A DNA stretch of 64,000 bases, from NCBI GenBank assembly GCA_036281075.1, contig DASUPO010000113.1, positions 1 to 64,000 on the forward strand, in the 5' to 3' direction. Under the pieces are notes generated by a model that ran no database searches, was not told the origin of the DNA, and worked only from the letters and a program-made list of their open reading frames with translations. The position numbers were made by a program, and so were the translations under genes. The DNA is from JAJNBA01 sp036281075 (lineage in GTDB: Bacteria > Actinomycetota > UBA4738 > HRBIN12). This document shows, in pieces, positions 17,585 through 24,017 of the stretch (the stretch's first letter is position 1; every line of letters starts with the position of its first letter).

Positions 17585-18119
17585 ACTGGTCTCGGTCCTC
17601 CGCGGGCTCTTCGTAGTCCATCGACACCAGGGTGTGGGTGCGACGCACGCCCGGCAAGGCCTGGATCTTCTCCAGCACGATCCCGGACGCCACCTCCCAC
17701 GGCTCGGCGACGCACGCGATCACGTCCCATCGACCGCCGAGGACGGCCGCGCCGGCGACGCCCGCGATCTCCGACAGCCGCTCGTAGAGCCCGGCCGCGG
17801 CCCCCGCCTCCGCGGCGATGTGGACGTAGCACGCCCCCGGGACGATCTCCGGCGTGGGGAGACCTCCGAAGCCCACCACGCCGAGGCGGTCGGGCGGCAC
17901 GACCGGCGCCGTGGACGTCCGCTCGATCCCCTCGATCAGCTGGATCTCGGAGAGCACGTTCGTCCCGATCCCGGCCACGTCGGGGCCCTCCACCAGGCAG
18001 AGCACGTCCCAGTCGCCGATCACCAGGACCGAGCGGCGGGTGGTCGCCGACCCGGTGAGCCGGTTCCGCACCGGCACGATCGATCCGGGACGGACCCGCA
18101 GGTAGACGAACGCCTCCAT
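17568..18119 (-). CDS. Duplicated Lrp/AsnC ligand-binding domain protein without HTH
   Basis: 183 residues made of two copies of the Lrp/AsnC effector domain: the first begins AFVYLRVRPG and has GDWDVLCLVEG, the second begins ACYVHIAAEAG and has GRWDVIACVAE. There is no helix-turn-helix, so it is a stand-alone small-molecule-binding protein, not a repressor. Both repeats end with a segment such as LPGVRRTHTL. It lies between ispH and the PhoU/RCK_C-MgtE pair and reads the same way as that pair. The -10-like TAGCCT seven bases before ATG suggests its own leaderless message. Confidence 0.8.
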   Translation of the reverse strand: MEAFVYLRVRPGSIVPVRNRLTGSATTRRSVLVIGDWDVLCLVEGPDVAGIGTNVLSEIQLIEGIERTSTAPVVPPDRLGVVGFGGLPTPEIVPGACYVHIAAEAGAAAGLYERLSEIAGVAGAAVLGGRWDVIACVAEPWEVASGIVLEKIQALPGVRRTHTLVSMDYEEPAEDRDQFSSWS

Positions 18120-18126
18120 CGAGCCG

Positions 18127-18132
18127 AGGCTA
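18127..18132 (-). promoter_or_regulatory. -10 element of Lrp-type gene
   Basis: TAGCCT on the minus strand, seven bases before the ATG at 18119. Confidence 0.5.
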
Positions 18133-18163
18133 GGCCAGCCCCGGGGGCCGAACAAGGACCGAG

Positions 18164-19354
18164 CTATCCGTGGGCCACGACGGGGGCGCGGGTGAGGGCG
18201 GCGAGCTCCTCCTCGCCTTCCTCCGGCCCGATCGAGATCAACCGATCGCCTTCCTGCAGCGCGAACCGGGACCGCGGCCGGTAGATCCAGCGCGATCCAC
18301 GCTGGATCGCGAGCACGAACATCCCCGTCTCGGTCTCGATCTCGAGCTCCCGGAGCGAGCGGCCGACCGCGGTGGAGCCACGCTCGACCACGACCTCCGA
18401 GCTCGTCTCCTCGGTCTCCTCGAGGGCGAGCTGGACGACGGGGTGGAGCGGCTCGCCCTTCTCCACGTACCACGTCATGTCGCGAGCGGCGTCGCACACG
18501 TACTCCGAGGCAGCCCCCAGGCGCAGGAGACCACGGAGGGCGTCGGGATCGCGGGCCTCGGGCGCCGCCCGGAGCACCCACGACTCGAGCTCGTCGTGGA
18601 GGATGTCGGATCTCGCCTCGAGCGTCCCGACCTCGGCCGCGAGCGAACGGTTGTTGAACAGCAGGGCCGAGTAGGCGAGCCCGACCGCAGCCTCCGCCAG
18701 GTCCTTCAGCTCCACGAGGATGTCGACGGCCCGGTCGAGCTCCGAGAGCGGCGGCGGCTCCTCGTGGGGAGCCTCCGGGAACGTCGGGGCGCCGGCCAGC
18801 TCCCGCACGTGGTTCACCCCCTCCTCCGGGCCACGGATCAGCAGGACGTCCCCGACCGAGACGACGTCGTCCGGCCCCGGGTCGAAGCGCCAATCCATCC
18901 CGCTTCGGATCGCGACGACCCACATGCCCGACTCCGTTGGGAGCGAGAGATCCCGCAGGGATCGGCCGGCGGCCGGCGCATCGTCCCGCAGCCTCACGCG
19001 CGCGACCATCTCGTCGGCGTGACGGAGGTCCCGCCGCAGGGCGTCGGGAATCCCGAGCCGGGCCGCGACCACCCGGGCGATGTCCGACGCCGCGTCCCCC
19101 ACCCCTTCGATCGCGTCGGCGATCCACAGGACGCCCGCCATCCCCTCCGCGTCCTCGGGACTGCGGGCTGCCAGCATCGCCGTGATCCGGAGGAGTCGGA
19201 GGTGGTCGCTCATCCGTTGCTCGAGTCGTTCGACCTCCTGGGCGAGCTTCTCCTCGTTGAAGAAGACCGCGGCGTAGGCCAGGTCCACCATCAGCTCGGA
19301 GGCGTCCTTGAGCTCGACCAGGAGCTCTTTGACGTTGCGCGGCTGCTCGTCCAT
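18164..19354 (-). CDS. Tandem PhoU-like / RCK_C (TrkA-C) regulatory protein
   Basis: 396-residue soluble protein in two similar halves. Each half has a PhoU-like helical domain (starting NVKELLVELKDASELMVDLAYA, and DILVELKDLAEAAVGLAYSA) followed by a TrkA_C domain (GRSLRDLSLPTESGMWVVAI and GRSLRELEIETETGMFVLAI, each ending with a GD.L..IGPEEG-type loop). RCK_C domains bind ligands and gate ion channels. Its ATG overlaps the stop of the MgtE-like permease (TGATG), so it is very probably that transporter's regulatory subunit. Confidence 0.85.
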   Translation of the reverse strand: MDEQPRNVKELLVELKDASELMVDLAYAAVFFNEEKLAQEVERLEQRMSDHLRLLRITAMLAARSPEDAEGMAGVLWIADAIEGVGDAASDIARVVAARLGIPDALRRDLRHADEMVARVRLRDDAPAAGRSLRDLSLPTESGMWVVAIRSGMDWRFDPGPDDVVSVGDVLLIRGPEEGVNHVRELAGAPTFPEAPHEEPPPLSELDRAVDILVELKDLAEAAVGLAYSALLFNNRSLAAEVGTLEARSDILHDELESWVLRAAPEARDPDALRGLLRLGAASEYVCDAARDMTWYVEKGEPLHPVVQLALEETEETSSEVVVERGSTAVGRSLRELEIETETGMFVLAIQRGSRWIYRPRSRFALQEGDRLISIGPEEGEEELAALTRAPVVAHG

Positions 19355-20610
19355 CACGGGAGTACCCCGGATGTTCTCATGACGAACAGGATCGCCGCCA
19401 CGCCCGCGAGGTCCAGGAGCGACGTGGTGAAGGGCACCCCCTGGTTGTCTGGATCGATCCCGAACCGGGACGTCAGCACGGCCACGTAGTAGCCGACCAG
19501 CAGCGTGATCGGCAGGACGAGGGCGCCGGCGAGCAGCGTCGACGACACCAGGGTGAGCACGCCGGGATCCGCGCCCGGCGTCAGGGTCGACAGCGCCCAG
19601 GAGACGGCGCCGATCGCCGTGAAGACCACGACGCCGAGGACGCTCACGATCGCCCCGTCGATCACGGCGGGGATCTCCGGGCGCCCCCGAGGCGTGATCA
19701 CGCCGAGCTGCAGCTTCGACGACAGTCGCGACGACAGGATCCCGCCGAGCGCGCCGGCCTGGGACACGAACGGCGGGATCAGGATCAACACCGCGGGGAC
19801 CAGCTGCAGCTCCCCGCGGTGCGCCTCGAGGAGCGCGCCCGCGAAGATGTCCAGGAGAGGAGCGAGGATCACGACGGCGGCCATCTCGAGCAGGATCCGT
19901 CGCACGGGCGTCTCCGCCAGGATCGCCGCGACGAGCGCGACCGCGGTCGCCGCCGTGCAGAGCACGGCGGCGACCGCCCCGACGGTGTCGTTCGTCACCA
20001 GCAGGCTGGTGACGAACAGGCTCGGGAGCGTGACCATGTCCCCGATCGCGGTCACCATCGGCGTGGAGACCGCATCCAGGTCCCACCCCTGGCGGAAGGA
20101 CGTCACCGCGATGCCGATCGTGAACACGAGGGCGATCGCCGATGCGAGGACCCCGCCGACGACGGAGATCGTCACGAGGTCCCAGAACGAGATCACCGCG
20201 CCGGCGCCGAACGCCGACGCCACGAGCTTCGCCACGGCCGCCAGGTAGAAGGACGTGAGGAAGGTGGACAGGATCGCGACGGCGACGTTGTTCGCGAGGA
20301 GGCCCCCGCGGCGCAGGGTCGGCTCGAAGATCCCGACGGCGATCCCCGTCCCGAGTCGCGCGCCCATCGCGCCGAAGATCGTGCCGCGCATGCCCACCGC
20401 GGCCGGGATCAGCACCAGCAGGCCCGGGAGCCGCTCCAACGTGCCCGTGATCGAGCCGAGCACGAGCCCGGCCACGAAGCCGGCGCACGTGCTGATCGCG
20501 AGGGCGACGGTGCCCTGGCGGAGGGTGCGCTGTTCCGAGCGCCAGTAGCCGTACAGGTGTCGGGCGCGGCGGGCGAGTCGGGCGGGCGCGGCGGTGAGGC
20601 GGTCAGCCAT
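19354..20610 (-). CDS. MgtE/SLC41-like divalent cation permease lacking CBS domains
   Basis: 418-residue membrane protein with about ten hydrophobic segments in two halves. The repeat signature is visible as LIPAAVGMRGTIFGAMGARLG near residue 68 and LIPPFVSQAGALGGILSSRLS near residue 275, both like MgtE/SLC41 pore segments. The N-domain and CBS domains that sense Mg2+ in ordinary MgtE are absent. A PhoU/RCK_C protein is translated immediately after it and may replace them. Mg2+ is the likely substrate, by family only. Confidence 0.85.
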   Translation of the reverse strand: MADRLTAAPARLARRARHLYGYWRSEQRTLRQGTVALAISTCAGFVAGLVLGSITGTLERLPGLLVLIPAAVGMRGTIFGAMGARLGTGIAVGIFEPTLRRGGLLANNVAVAILSTFLTSFYLAAVAKLVASAFGAGAVISFWDLVTISVVGGVLASAIALVFTIGIAVTSFRQGWDLDAVSTPMVTAIGDMVTLPSLFVTSLLVTNDTVGAVAAVLCTAATAVALVAAILAETPVRRILLEMAAVVILAPLLDIFAGALLEAHRGELQLVPAVLILIPPFVSQAGALGGILSSRLSSKLQLGVITPRGRPEIPAVIDGAIVSVLGVVVFTAIGAVSWALSTLTPGADPGVLTLVSSTLLAGALVLPITLLVGYYVAVLTSRFGIDPDNQGVPFTTSLLDLAGVAAILFVMRTSGVLP

Positions 20611-20637
20611 CGCCGAGGACCTCCCGGGAGCGGAGGA

Positions 20638-20742
20638 TCAGGTGTCCGTCGTGCTCATGCGCAGCGCCGCGCGCCCCGCCGCGCGGGGACGGAAGGAGCT
20701 CGTGCATCGCGCGGCTCCGCGGGGACATAAGGGCACCGACAT
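20638..20742 (-). CDS. Possible leader peptide ORF upstream of the MgtE-like gene
   Basis: A 34-codon frame, starting MSVPLCPRG and ending MSTTDT, lies within the 5' region of the permease gene and stops 28 bases before its ATG. A weak AGG precedes the start. It could be a regulatory upstream ORF like the leader peptides of some Mg2+ transporter genes, or chance. Confidence 0.25.
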   Translation of the reverse strand: MSVPLCPRGAARCTSSFRPRAAGRAALRMSTTDT

Positions 20743-20754
20743 CGAGGACCTGAT

Positions 20755-20780
20755 CCGTTCCGGTCCCGGCCGTTCCGGTC
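20755..20780. repeat. Tandem 11-base direct repeat in the MgtE leader region
   Basis: CCGTTCCGGTC occurs at 20755-20765 and again at 20770-20780, separated by four bases, between the predicted promoter and the permease gene. Confidence 0.6.
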
Positions 20781-20790
20781 GGGACACGCG

Positions 20791-20810
20791 GCCGCCGAGG
20801 CGTCGGCGGC
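20791..20810 (-). other. Perfect 8-bp hairpin in the MgtE leader region
   Basis: GCCGCCGA pairs with TCGGCGGC around a four-base loop, directly downstream (in transcript order) of the TATACT element. With the repeats next to it this makes a structured 5' leader. Confidence 0.5.
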
Positions 20811-20816
20811 TCGCGC

Positions 20817-20822
20817 AGTATA
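20817..20822 (-). promoter_or_regulatory. -10 element for the MgtE-like operon
   Basis: TATACT on the minus strand, the best match to consensus in the window, about 205 bases before the permease ATG. No good -35 is seen. Confidence 0.5.
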
Positions 20823-20854
20823 GGCCGGGCCCGCGCCCGCACCGGGCGCGTCGC

Positions 20855-21790
20855 TCAGGCCGGTTCCTCGACCCAGTCCCGCGTGAGGTACAGCCAGAAC
20901 GCGAGCCCCGCGTAGTCGCCGTACGGGCGGAACCGCCGCTCGATCTGCCGGTCGGACACGGGTCGGGTGCGACCCAGCAGCCGCGCGTACTTCGGGCGCG
21001 TCCAGGAGTCGAGGATCAGCCGGGAGTGACGGCCCAACGTCATCATGATGTGCGCCGTCGCGTACGGCCCGACGCCGGGCAGCGCGAGGAGCGCGGCCTC
21101 GAGCTCCTCGTCCGGGAGCTCCGCCGGGGTCGCCGTCGCGAACGACTCGAGGTCGAGCTCCCCTCGCGCGACCGCGGACGACAGCGCGATCAGATAGGCG
21201 CCGCGATAGCCCGCGCGCACGACGTCGCGGTAGAACGACTCGGGCGCGCCGGCCATCGTCTCTGGGGTGGGGAACGCGTTCGAGAGCGGTCCGTCGCCGC
21301 CGAGCGCCGGCTCGCCCAGGTGCGTCACGAGCGCGTTCACCATCCGGACCGTCGCGCTCCAAGCGCAGTTCGTCGTGCACACCGTCTTCACCACGTCCTC
21401 GAACACGGTGGGTGAGCGCAGCATCCGCCCGGCCCCGCGCGTGGCCCACGCCAGGTCCGGGTCCGCCGCCGCCCGGAGGTAGAACGCGGACAGGTCCTGA
21501 TCGAGGCGAAGCACGTGCGCCGTGCCGTCCAACACGGCCGCGATCACGGTCTGCCCCGGACGCGGCCCGAGGACCTCGATCCTCGCGCGTCTCCCTCGGC
21601 CGGCCCTGACGACGACCCGCCGGGGTCGCCCGCGCGGCACGCGGATCGTGAGGGCGAGCGAGCGGTCGGTCTCGTCGAGGACCGTGGGCGCGAGCTCCGC
21701 GAACCCGTGGGACACGAGGGTCCGCCACAGGTCGACGGGCTCGCCGCCCGGCGAGCGGAGCTCGAGGTCGAGGATCGTGACGGCGGTCAT
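20855..21790 (-). CDS. DNA-3-methyladenine glycosylase / HhH-GPD family protein
   Basis: Base-excision repair glycosylase of 311 residues. The C-terminal half holds the helix-hairpin-helix LPGVGPYATAHIMMTLG, followed after about ten residues by the presumed catalytic aspartate in RLILDSW. The N-terminal half (about 1-110) is a separate beta-rich domain. The ATG overlaps the stop of the CGNR gene by four bases, so the two are coupled. AlkA-like activity is likely, but the base specificity is unknown. Confidence 0.8.
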   Translation of the reverse strand: MTAVTILDLELRSPGGEPVDLWRTLVSHGFAELAPTVLDETDRSLALTIRVPRGRPRRVVVRAGRGRRARIEVLGPRPGQTVIAAVLDGTAHVLRLDQDLSAFYLRAAADPDLAWATRGAGRMLRSPTVFEDVVKTVCTTNCAWSATVRMVNALVTHLGEPALGGDGPLSNAFPTPETMAGAPESFYRDVVRAGYRGAYLIALSSAVARGELDLESFATATPAELPDEELEAALLALPGVGPYATAHIMMTLGRHSRLILDSWTRPKYARLLGRTRPVSDRQIERRFRPYGDYAGLAFWLYLTRDWVEEPA

Positions 21791-22410
21791 CTGGCGGCCT
21801 GCCGCTCGCGGAACGCGCGGACCTTCGCGCGGTTGCCGCACACCGCCATCGAGCACCACTTCCCGCTCCGGTTCTTCGAGCGATCGAAGAAGACCGCCGA
21901 GCACCCTTCGTCGTGGCAGACCCTGAGCCGTTCCCATCGGCCATCGAGCTCAGCGAGGAAAGCCGTTCCGAGGATCCGGCCGACGGCACCTCGGACGCCC
22001 GTCGCCTCGACGTGGATCGGGTTCTCGTCGTCGCAGCCGAAGCAGACGCGGAGGCCGGTCTCGTCGGCCGCTCGGTTCAGCAACGCGTTGGCTCCGGCGT
22101 CCGGCTCGTCCCCCATGTTCTTCCGCACCTTCGCGGTGAGGGCGTCCCTGATCCGCAGGGCCCAGGCGAGGTCCTGATCCCGGGTCGTCTTTCCGGGTTC
22201 GACGAGCCCGTTCGACCCGAGCCACCACCGGACGGTCTCGAGGCTCGGCCGGAGGCTGTCGGGGTTCCCCCGCTCGTGGTCGTGCAGGGAGAGGAAGGCG
22301 CGGACGAGCTCGAGGTCGCCCGGCGCCGGCGGCGTCTCGTCACCGTGGCCGTCGGGCGGGAGACGCCGCGACTGCGCCGGTCGATCCCCGATGGGTGAAC
22401 CACTCATCAT
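21787..22410 (-). CDS. CGNR zinc finger / ABATE domain protein
   Basis: 207-residue probable transcription regulator. The N-terminal ABATE-like region covers about residues 25-155, and a C-terminal zinc-binding module has RVCHDEGCSAVFFDRSKN and WCSMAVCGNRAKVRAFR; CGNR is the family signature, with four cysteines. It is coupled to a DNA repair glycosylase and divergent from a small membrane protein, with inverted repeats between them that could be its operator. ATG 22410 follows TAACCT by seven bases. Confidence 0.85.
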   Translation of the reverse strand: MMSGSPIGDRPAQSRRLPPDGHGDETPPAPGDLELVRAFLSLHDHERGNPDSLRPSLETVRWWLGSNGLVEPGKTTRDQDLAWALRIRDALTAKVRKNMGDEPDAGANALLNRAADETGLRVCFGCDDENPIHVEATGVRGAVGRILGTAFLAELDGRWERLRVCHDEGCSAVFFDRSKNRSGKWCSMAVCGNRAKVRAFRERQAAR

Positions 22411-22412
22411 GG

Positions 22413-22442
22413 TTGACAGGTTACACCGAAACCTCGTACGGT
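22413..22442 (+). promoter_or_regulatory. Promoter of small membrane protein gene
   Basis: TTGACA (22413-22418) and TACGGT (22437-22442) with 18-base spacing. The -35 overlaps by one base the -10 of the divergent CGNR gene, so the two promoters may exclude each other. Confidence 0.45.
22418..22423 (-). promoter_or_regulatory. -10 element of CGNR gene
   Basis: TAACCT on the minus strand, seven bases before the ATG at 22410. Confidence 0.5.
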
Positions 22443-22462
22443 GTCGTAACTGGTTAACAGTT
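22420..22462. promoter_or_regulatory. Inverted repeats, possible operator
   Basis: GTTACACCG (22420-22428) faces CGGTGTCGTAAC (22439-22450), and an imperfect palindrome centred on GTTAAC spans 22448-22462. The stretch is unusually AT-rich for this genome and lies between divergent genes. Confidence 0.45.
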
Positions 22463-22492
22463 CTGACCGGTTACTCACGAGGGGAGGCGGAC

Positions 22493-22819
22493 GTGTTGCA
22501 TCCAGGGATCGCGTCGGAGATGTCGAAGCTCGAGAGCCAGGAACGCCTCCGGGAGGCGTCAGTGAGGCGCCCCGGTCCCCGGGCCGAGCAGGGATGGGGG
22601 CCGTCCGCGGCGGGTGCCGCCGGCCTGCTCGCGATCGCGCTCCTCGGGCCGGTCGCGACGATCCTCGTCGTCGGGGCGATGGTCGCGATCGCGGCCGTCG
22701 TCGTCGGGCTCGGTCGGGGTCGCGGGATGGTCGCCGTCGGGCCGGAGGCCCAGGACCGATGGGCGGCGTGGCGCGTGGTCGAGCCCGACGCCGAGTACCG
22801 TCGCCGGCGCGCCGCCTAG
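22493..22819 (+). CDS. Small membrane protein, unknown
   Basis: 108 residues from the GTG at 22493, chosen because GGGGAGG lies five bases upstream; a longer frame runs across the promoter region. About residues 38-70 form one long or two short hydrophobic segments (AAGLLAIALLGPVATILVVGA and on). The N-terminus is charged and predicted helical, and the C-terminus is basic. No family recognised. Divergent from the CGNR regulator. Confidence 0.65.
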   Translation: MLHPGIASEMSKLESQERLREASVRRPGPRAEQGWGPSAAGAAGLLAIALLGPVATILVVGAMVAIAAVVVGLGRGRGMVAVGPEAQDRWAAWRVVEPDAEYRRRRAA

Positions 22820-22822
22820 ACT
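22817..22822 (+). promoter_or_regulatory. -10-like element of IscA-like gene
   Basis: TAGACT, eight bases before GTG 22831; it overlaps the stop codon of the preceding gene. Confidence 0.4.
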
Positions 22823-22830
22823 TCGGCGGC

Positions 22831-23118
22831 GTGTTGGCCTTCACTGACTGGGCGATCGAGATCCTCTCGCGTGCCGACGCCGCCGCGCGTCGCTTCAACC
22901 CGGACGTCCGCGTGCGGATCGTCCGCGAGGACGGCGGCGTGCGTTTCGAGCTCACGGACGAGCCGAACCCCGACGACGTCGCGATCGATCACCCGTCCGG
23001 GTTCACGCTCCTCGCGCCCGCGGACCTCGAGGGGGTCGTCGACGTCGTCGAGCCGCACGACCGACTGATCCTGCGGGCGACGGACGATCCGGAGCGGAGC
23101 GTGCGGCCCGACCACTGA
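22831..23118 (+). CDS. IscA/HesB-like protein lacking cysteines
   Basis: 95-residue protein. The order of segments (FTDWAIEIL, VRVRIVREDGGVRFEL, PNPDDVAIDH, GFTLLAP, VVDVVEP) follows the HesB/IscA fold as seen in the ErpA-like protein at 49357-49701 in this window, but all three metal-binding cysteines are absent. It is therefore unlikely to carry an Fe-S cluster through the usual ligands. GTG start; the gene lies 11 bases after its neighbour. Function unknown; the fold assignment is from eye alignment only. Confidence 0.6.
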   Translation: MLAFTDWAIEILSRADAAARRFNPDVRVRIVREDGGVRFELTDEPNPDDVAIDHPSGFTLLAPADLEGVVDVVEPHDRLILRATDDPERSVRPDH

Positions 23119-23146
23119 TCCTTCCGGCCGTACGAGCTGCGGCGGA

Positions 23147-23152
23147 TACACT
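23147..23152 (+). promoter_or_regulatory. -10 element of cphB-cphA
   Basis: TACACT, seven bases before the cphB ATG; leaderless geometry. Confidence 0.5.
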
Positions 23153-23159
23153 TGCCGCC

Positions 23160-24017
23160 ATGACGGACGGGGGGGCCCTTCGCGCCGTGGGCGGCGCCGG
23201 CCCGGTGATGATCATCGGAGGCGCGGAGGACCGCTTCCGGGACAAGTCGATCCTCGCGACGTTCACCGAGCTCGCGGGCGGCAGTGACGGGCACGTCGTC
23301 GTGATCTCGACCGCGTCCTCTCTCGGCGACGCCGCGACCGCGGCGTACCGCGAGCTGTTCCTCGGCCTCGGGATCGGGCGTGTCAGCGGGATCCGTCCGG
23401 AGGAACGGGAGGAGGCCGACGATCCGGCGGCCGTCGAGCTGCTGTCGGAGGCCACCGGGGTCTTCCTGACGGGAGGGAACCAGTCGCGGCTGACCCAGGT
23501 CGTCGCCGGGACCCGCGTGGGCAACGCGATCTCCAATGCCCACGACCGCGGCGTCGTGCTCGCCGGGACCAGCGCCGGAGCGTCCGCCCTGGCCTCCCAC
23601 ATGGTCGCCTTCGGGCGACCCGGGCCGACCCCGAAGCACCGCATGGTGCACCTCGCGGCCGGCCTCGGCATCGTACAAGGGGTCGTGATCGACCAGCACT
23701 TCGAGCAGCGAGGCCGGATCGGCCGGCTCCTCGCGCTCGTCGCGCAGTCGCCGTCGCTCCTCGGGATCGGCGTCGACGAGGACACCTGCGCCGTGGTCAC
23801 GGCCGACCACGTGCTCCACGTGATCGGCCGAGGCGCCGTGACGCTCGTCGACGGCTCCCACGTCAGGACCGACGCCTATCGCGGGAAGGGCTATCGTCCT
23901 GTCATGGTGAGCGGCGCCGTCCTGCACTCCCTGCCCTCGGGGTACCGATTCGACCTGCGAGGACGCGCGCTCCTCACCGGTCCGGACGCCCTCGAGGACG
24001 GGGAGGCCTCCACGTGA
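23160..24017 (+). CDS. cphB: Cyanophycinase
   Basis: Intracellular serine exopeptidase (family S51) that releases beta-Asp-Arg dipeptides from cyanophycin. Ser138 in GTSAGASA is the predicted nucleophile, and DQHFEQRGRIGRLL is the conserved downstream segment of cyanophycinases; FLTGGNQSRL fits the family too. The 285 residues match the family size, and there is no signal peptide. Its stop overlaps the cphA start (GTGA), so breakdown and synthesis enzymes are produced from one message. Confidence 0.93.
   Translation: MTDGGALRAVGGAGPVMIIGGAEDRFRDKSILATFTELAGGSDGHVVVISTASSLGDAATAAYRELFLGLGIGRVSGIRPEEREEADDPAAVELLSEATGVFLTGGNQSRLTQVVAGTRVGNAISNAHDRGVVLAGTSAGASALASHMVAFGRPGPTPKHRMVHLAAGLGIVQGVVIDQHFEQRGRIGRLLALVAQSPSLLGIGVDEDTCAVVTADHVLHVIGRGAVTLVDGSHVRTDAYRGKGYRPVMVSGAVLHSLPSGYRFDLRGRALLTGPDALEDGEAST

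Noticed and set aside
20603..20842. 79-codon minus-strand ORF before the MgtE-like gene
   Set aside because: Arg/Pro-rich with no domain, runs over the predicted -10, hairpin and repeats; the shorter leader ORF in another frame is better placed.
20611..20854. M-box (Mg2+) riboswitch upstream of the MgtE-like gene
   Set aside because: I could not find the conserved M-box sequence blocks; the region is reported as an unassigned structured leader.
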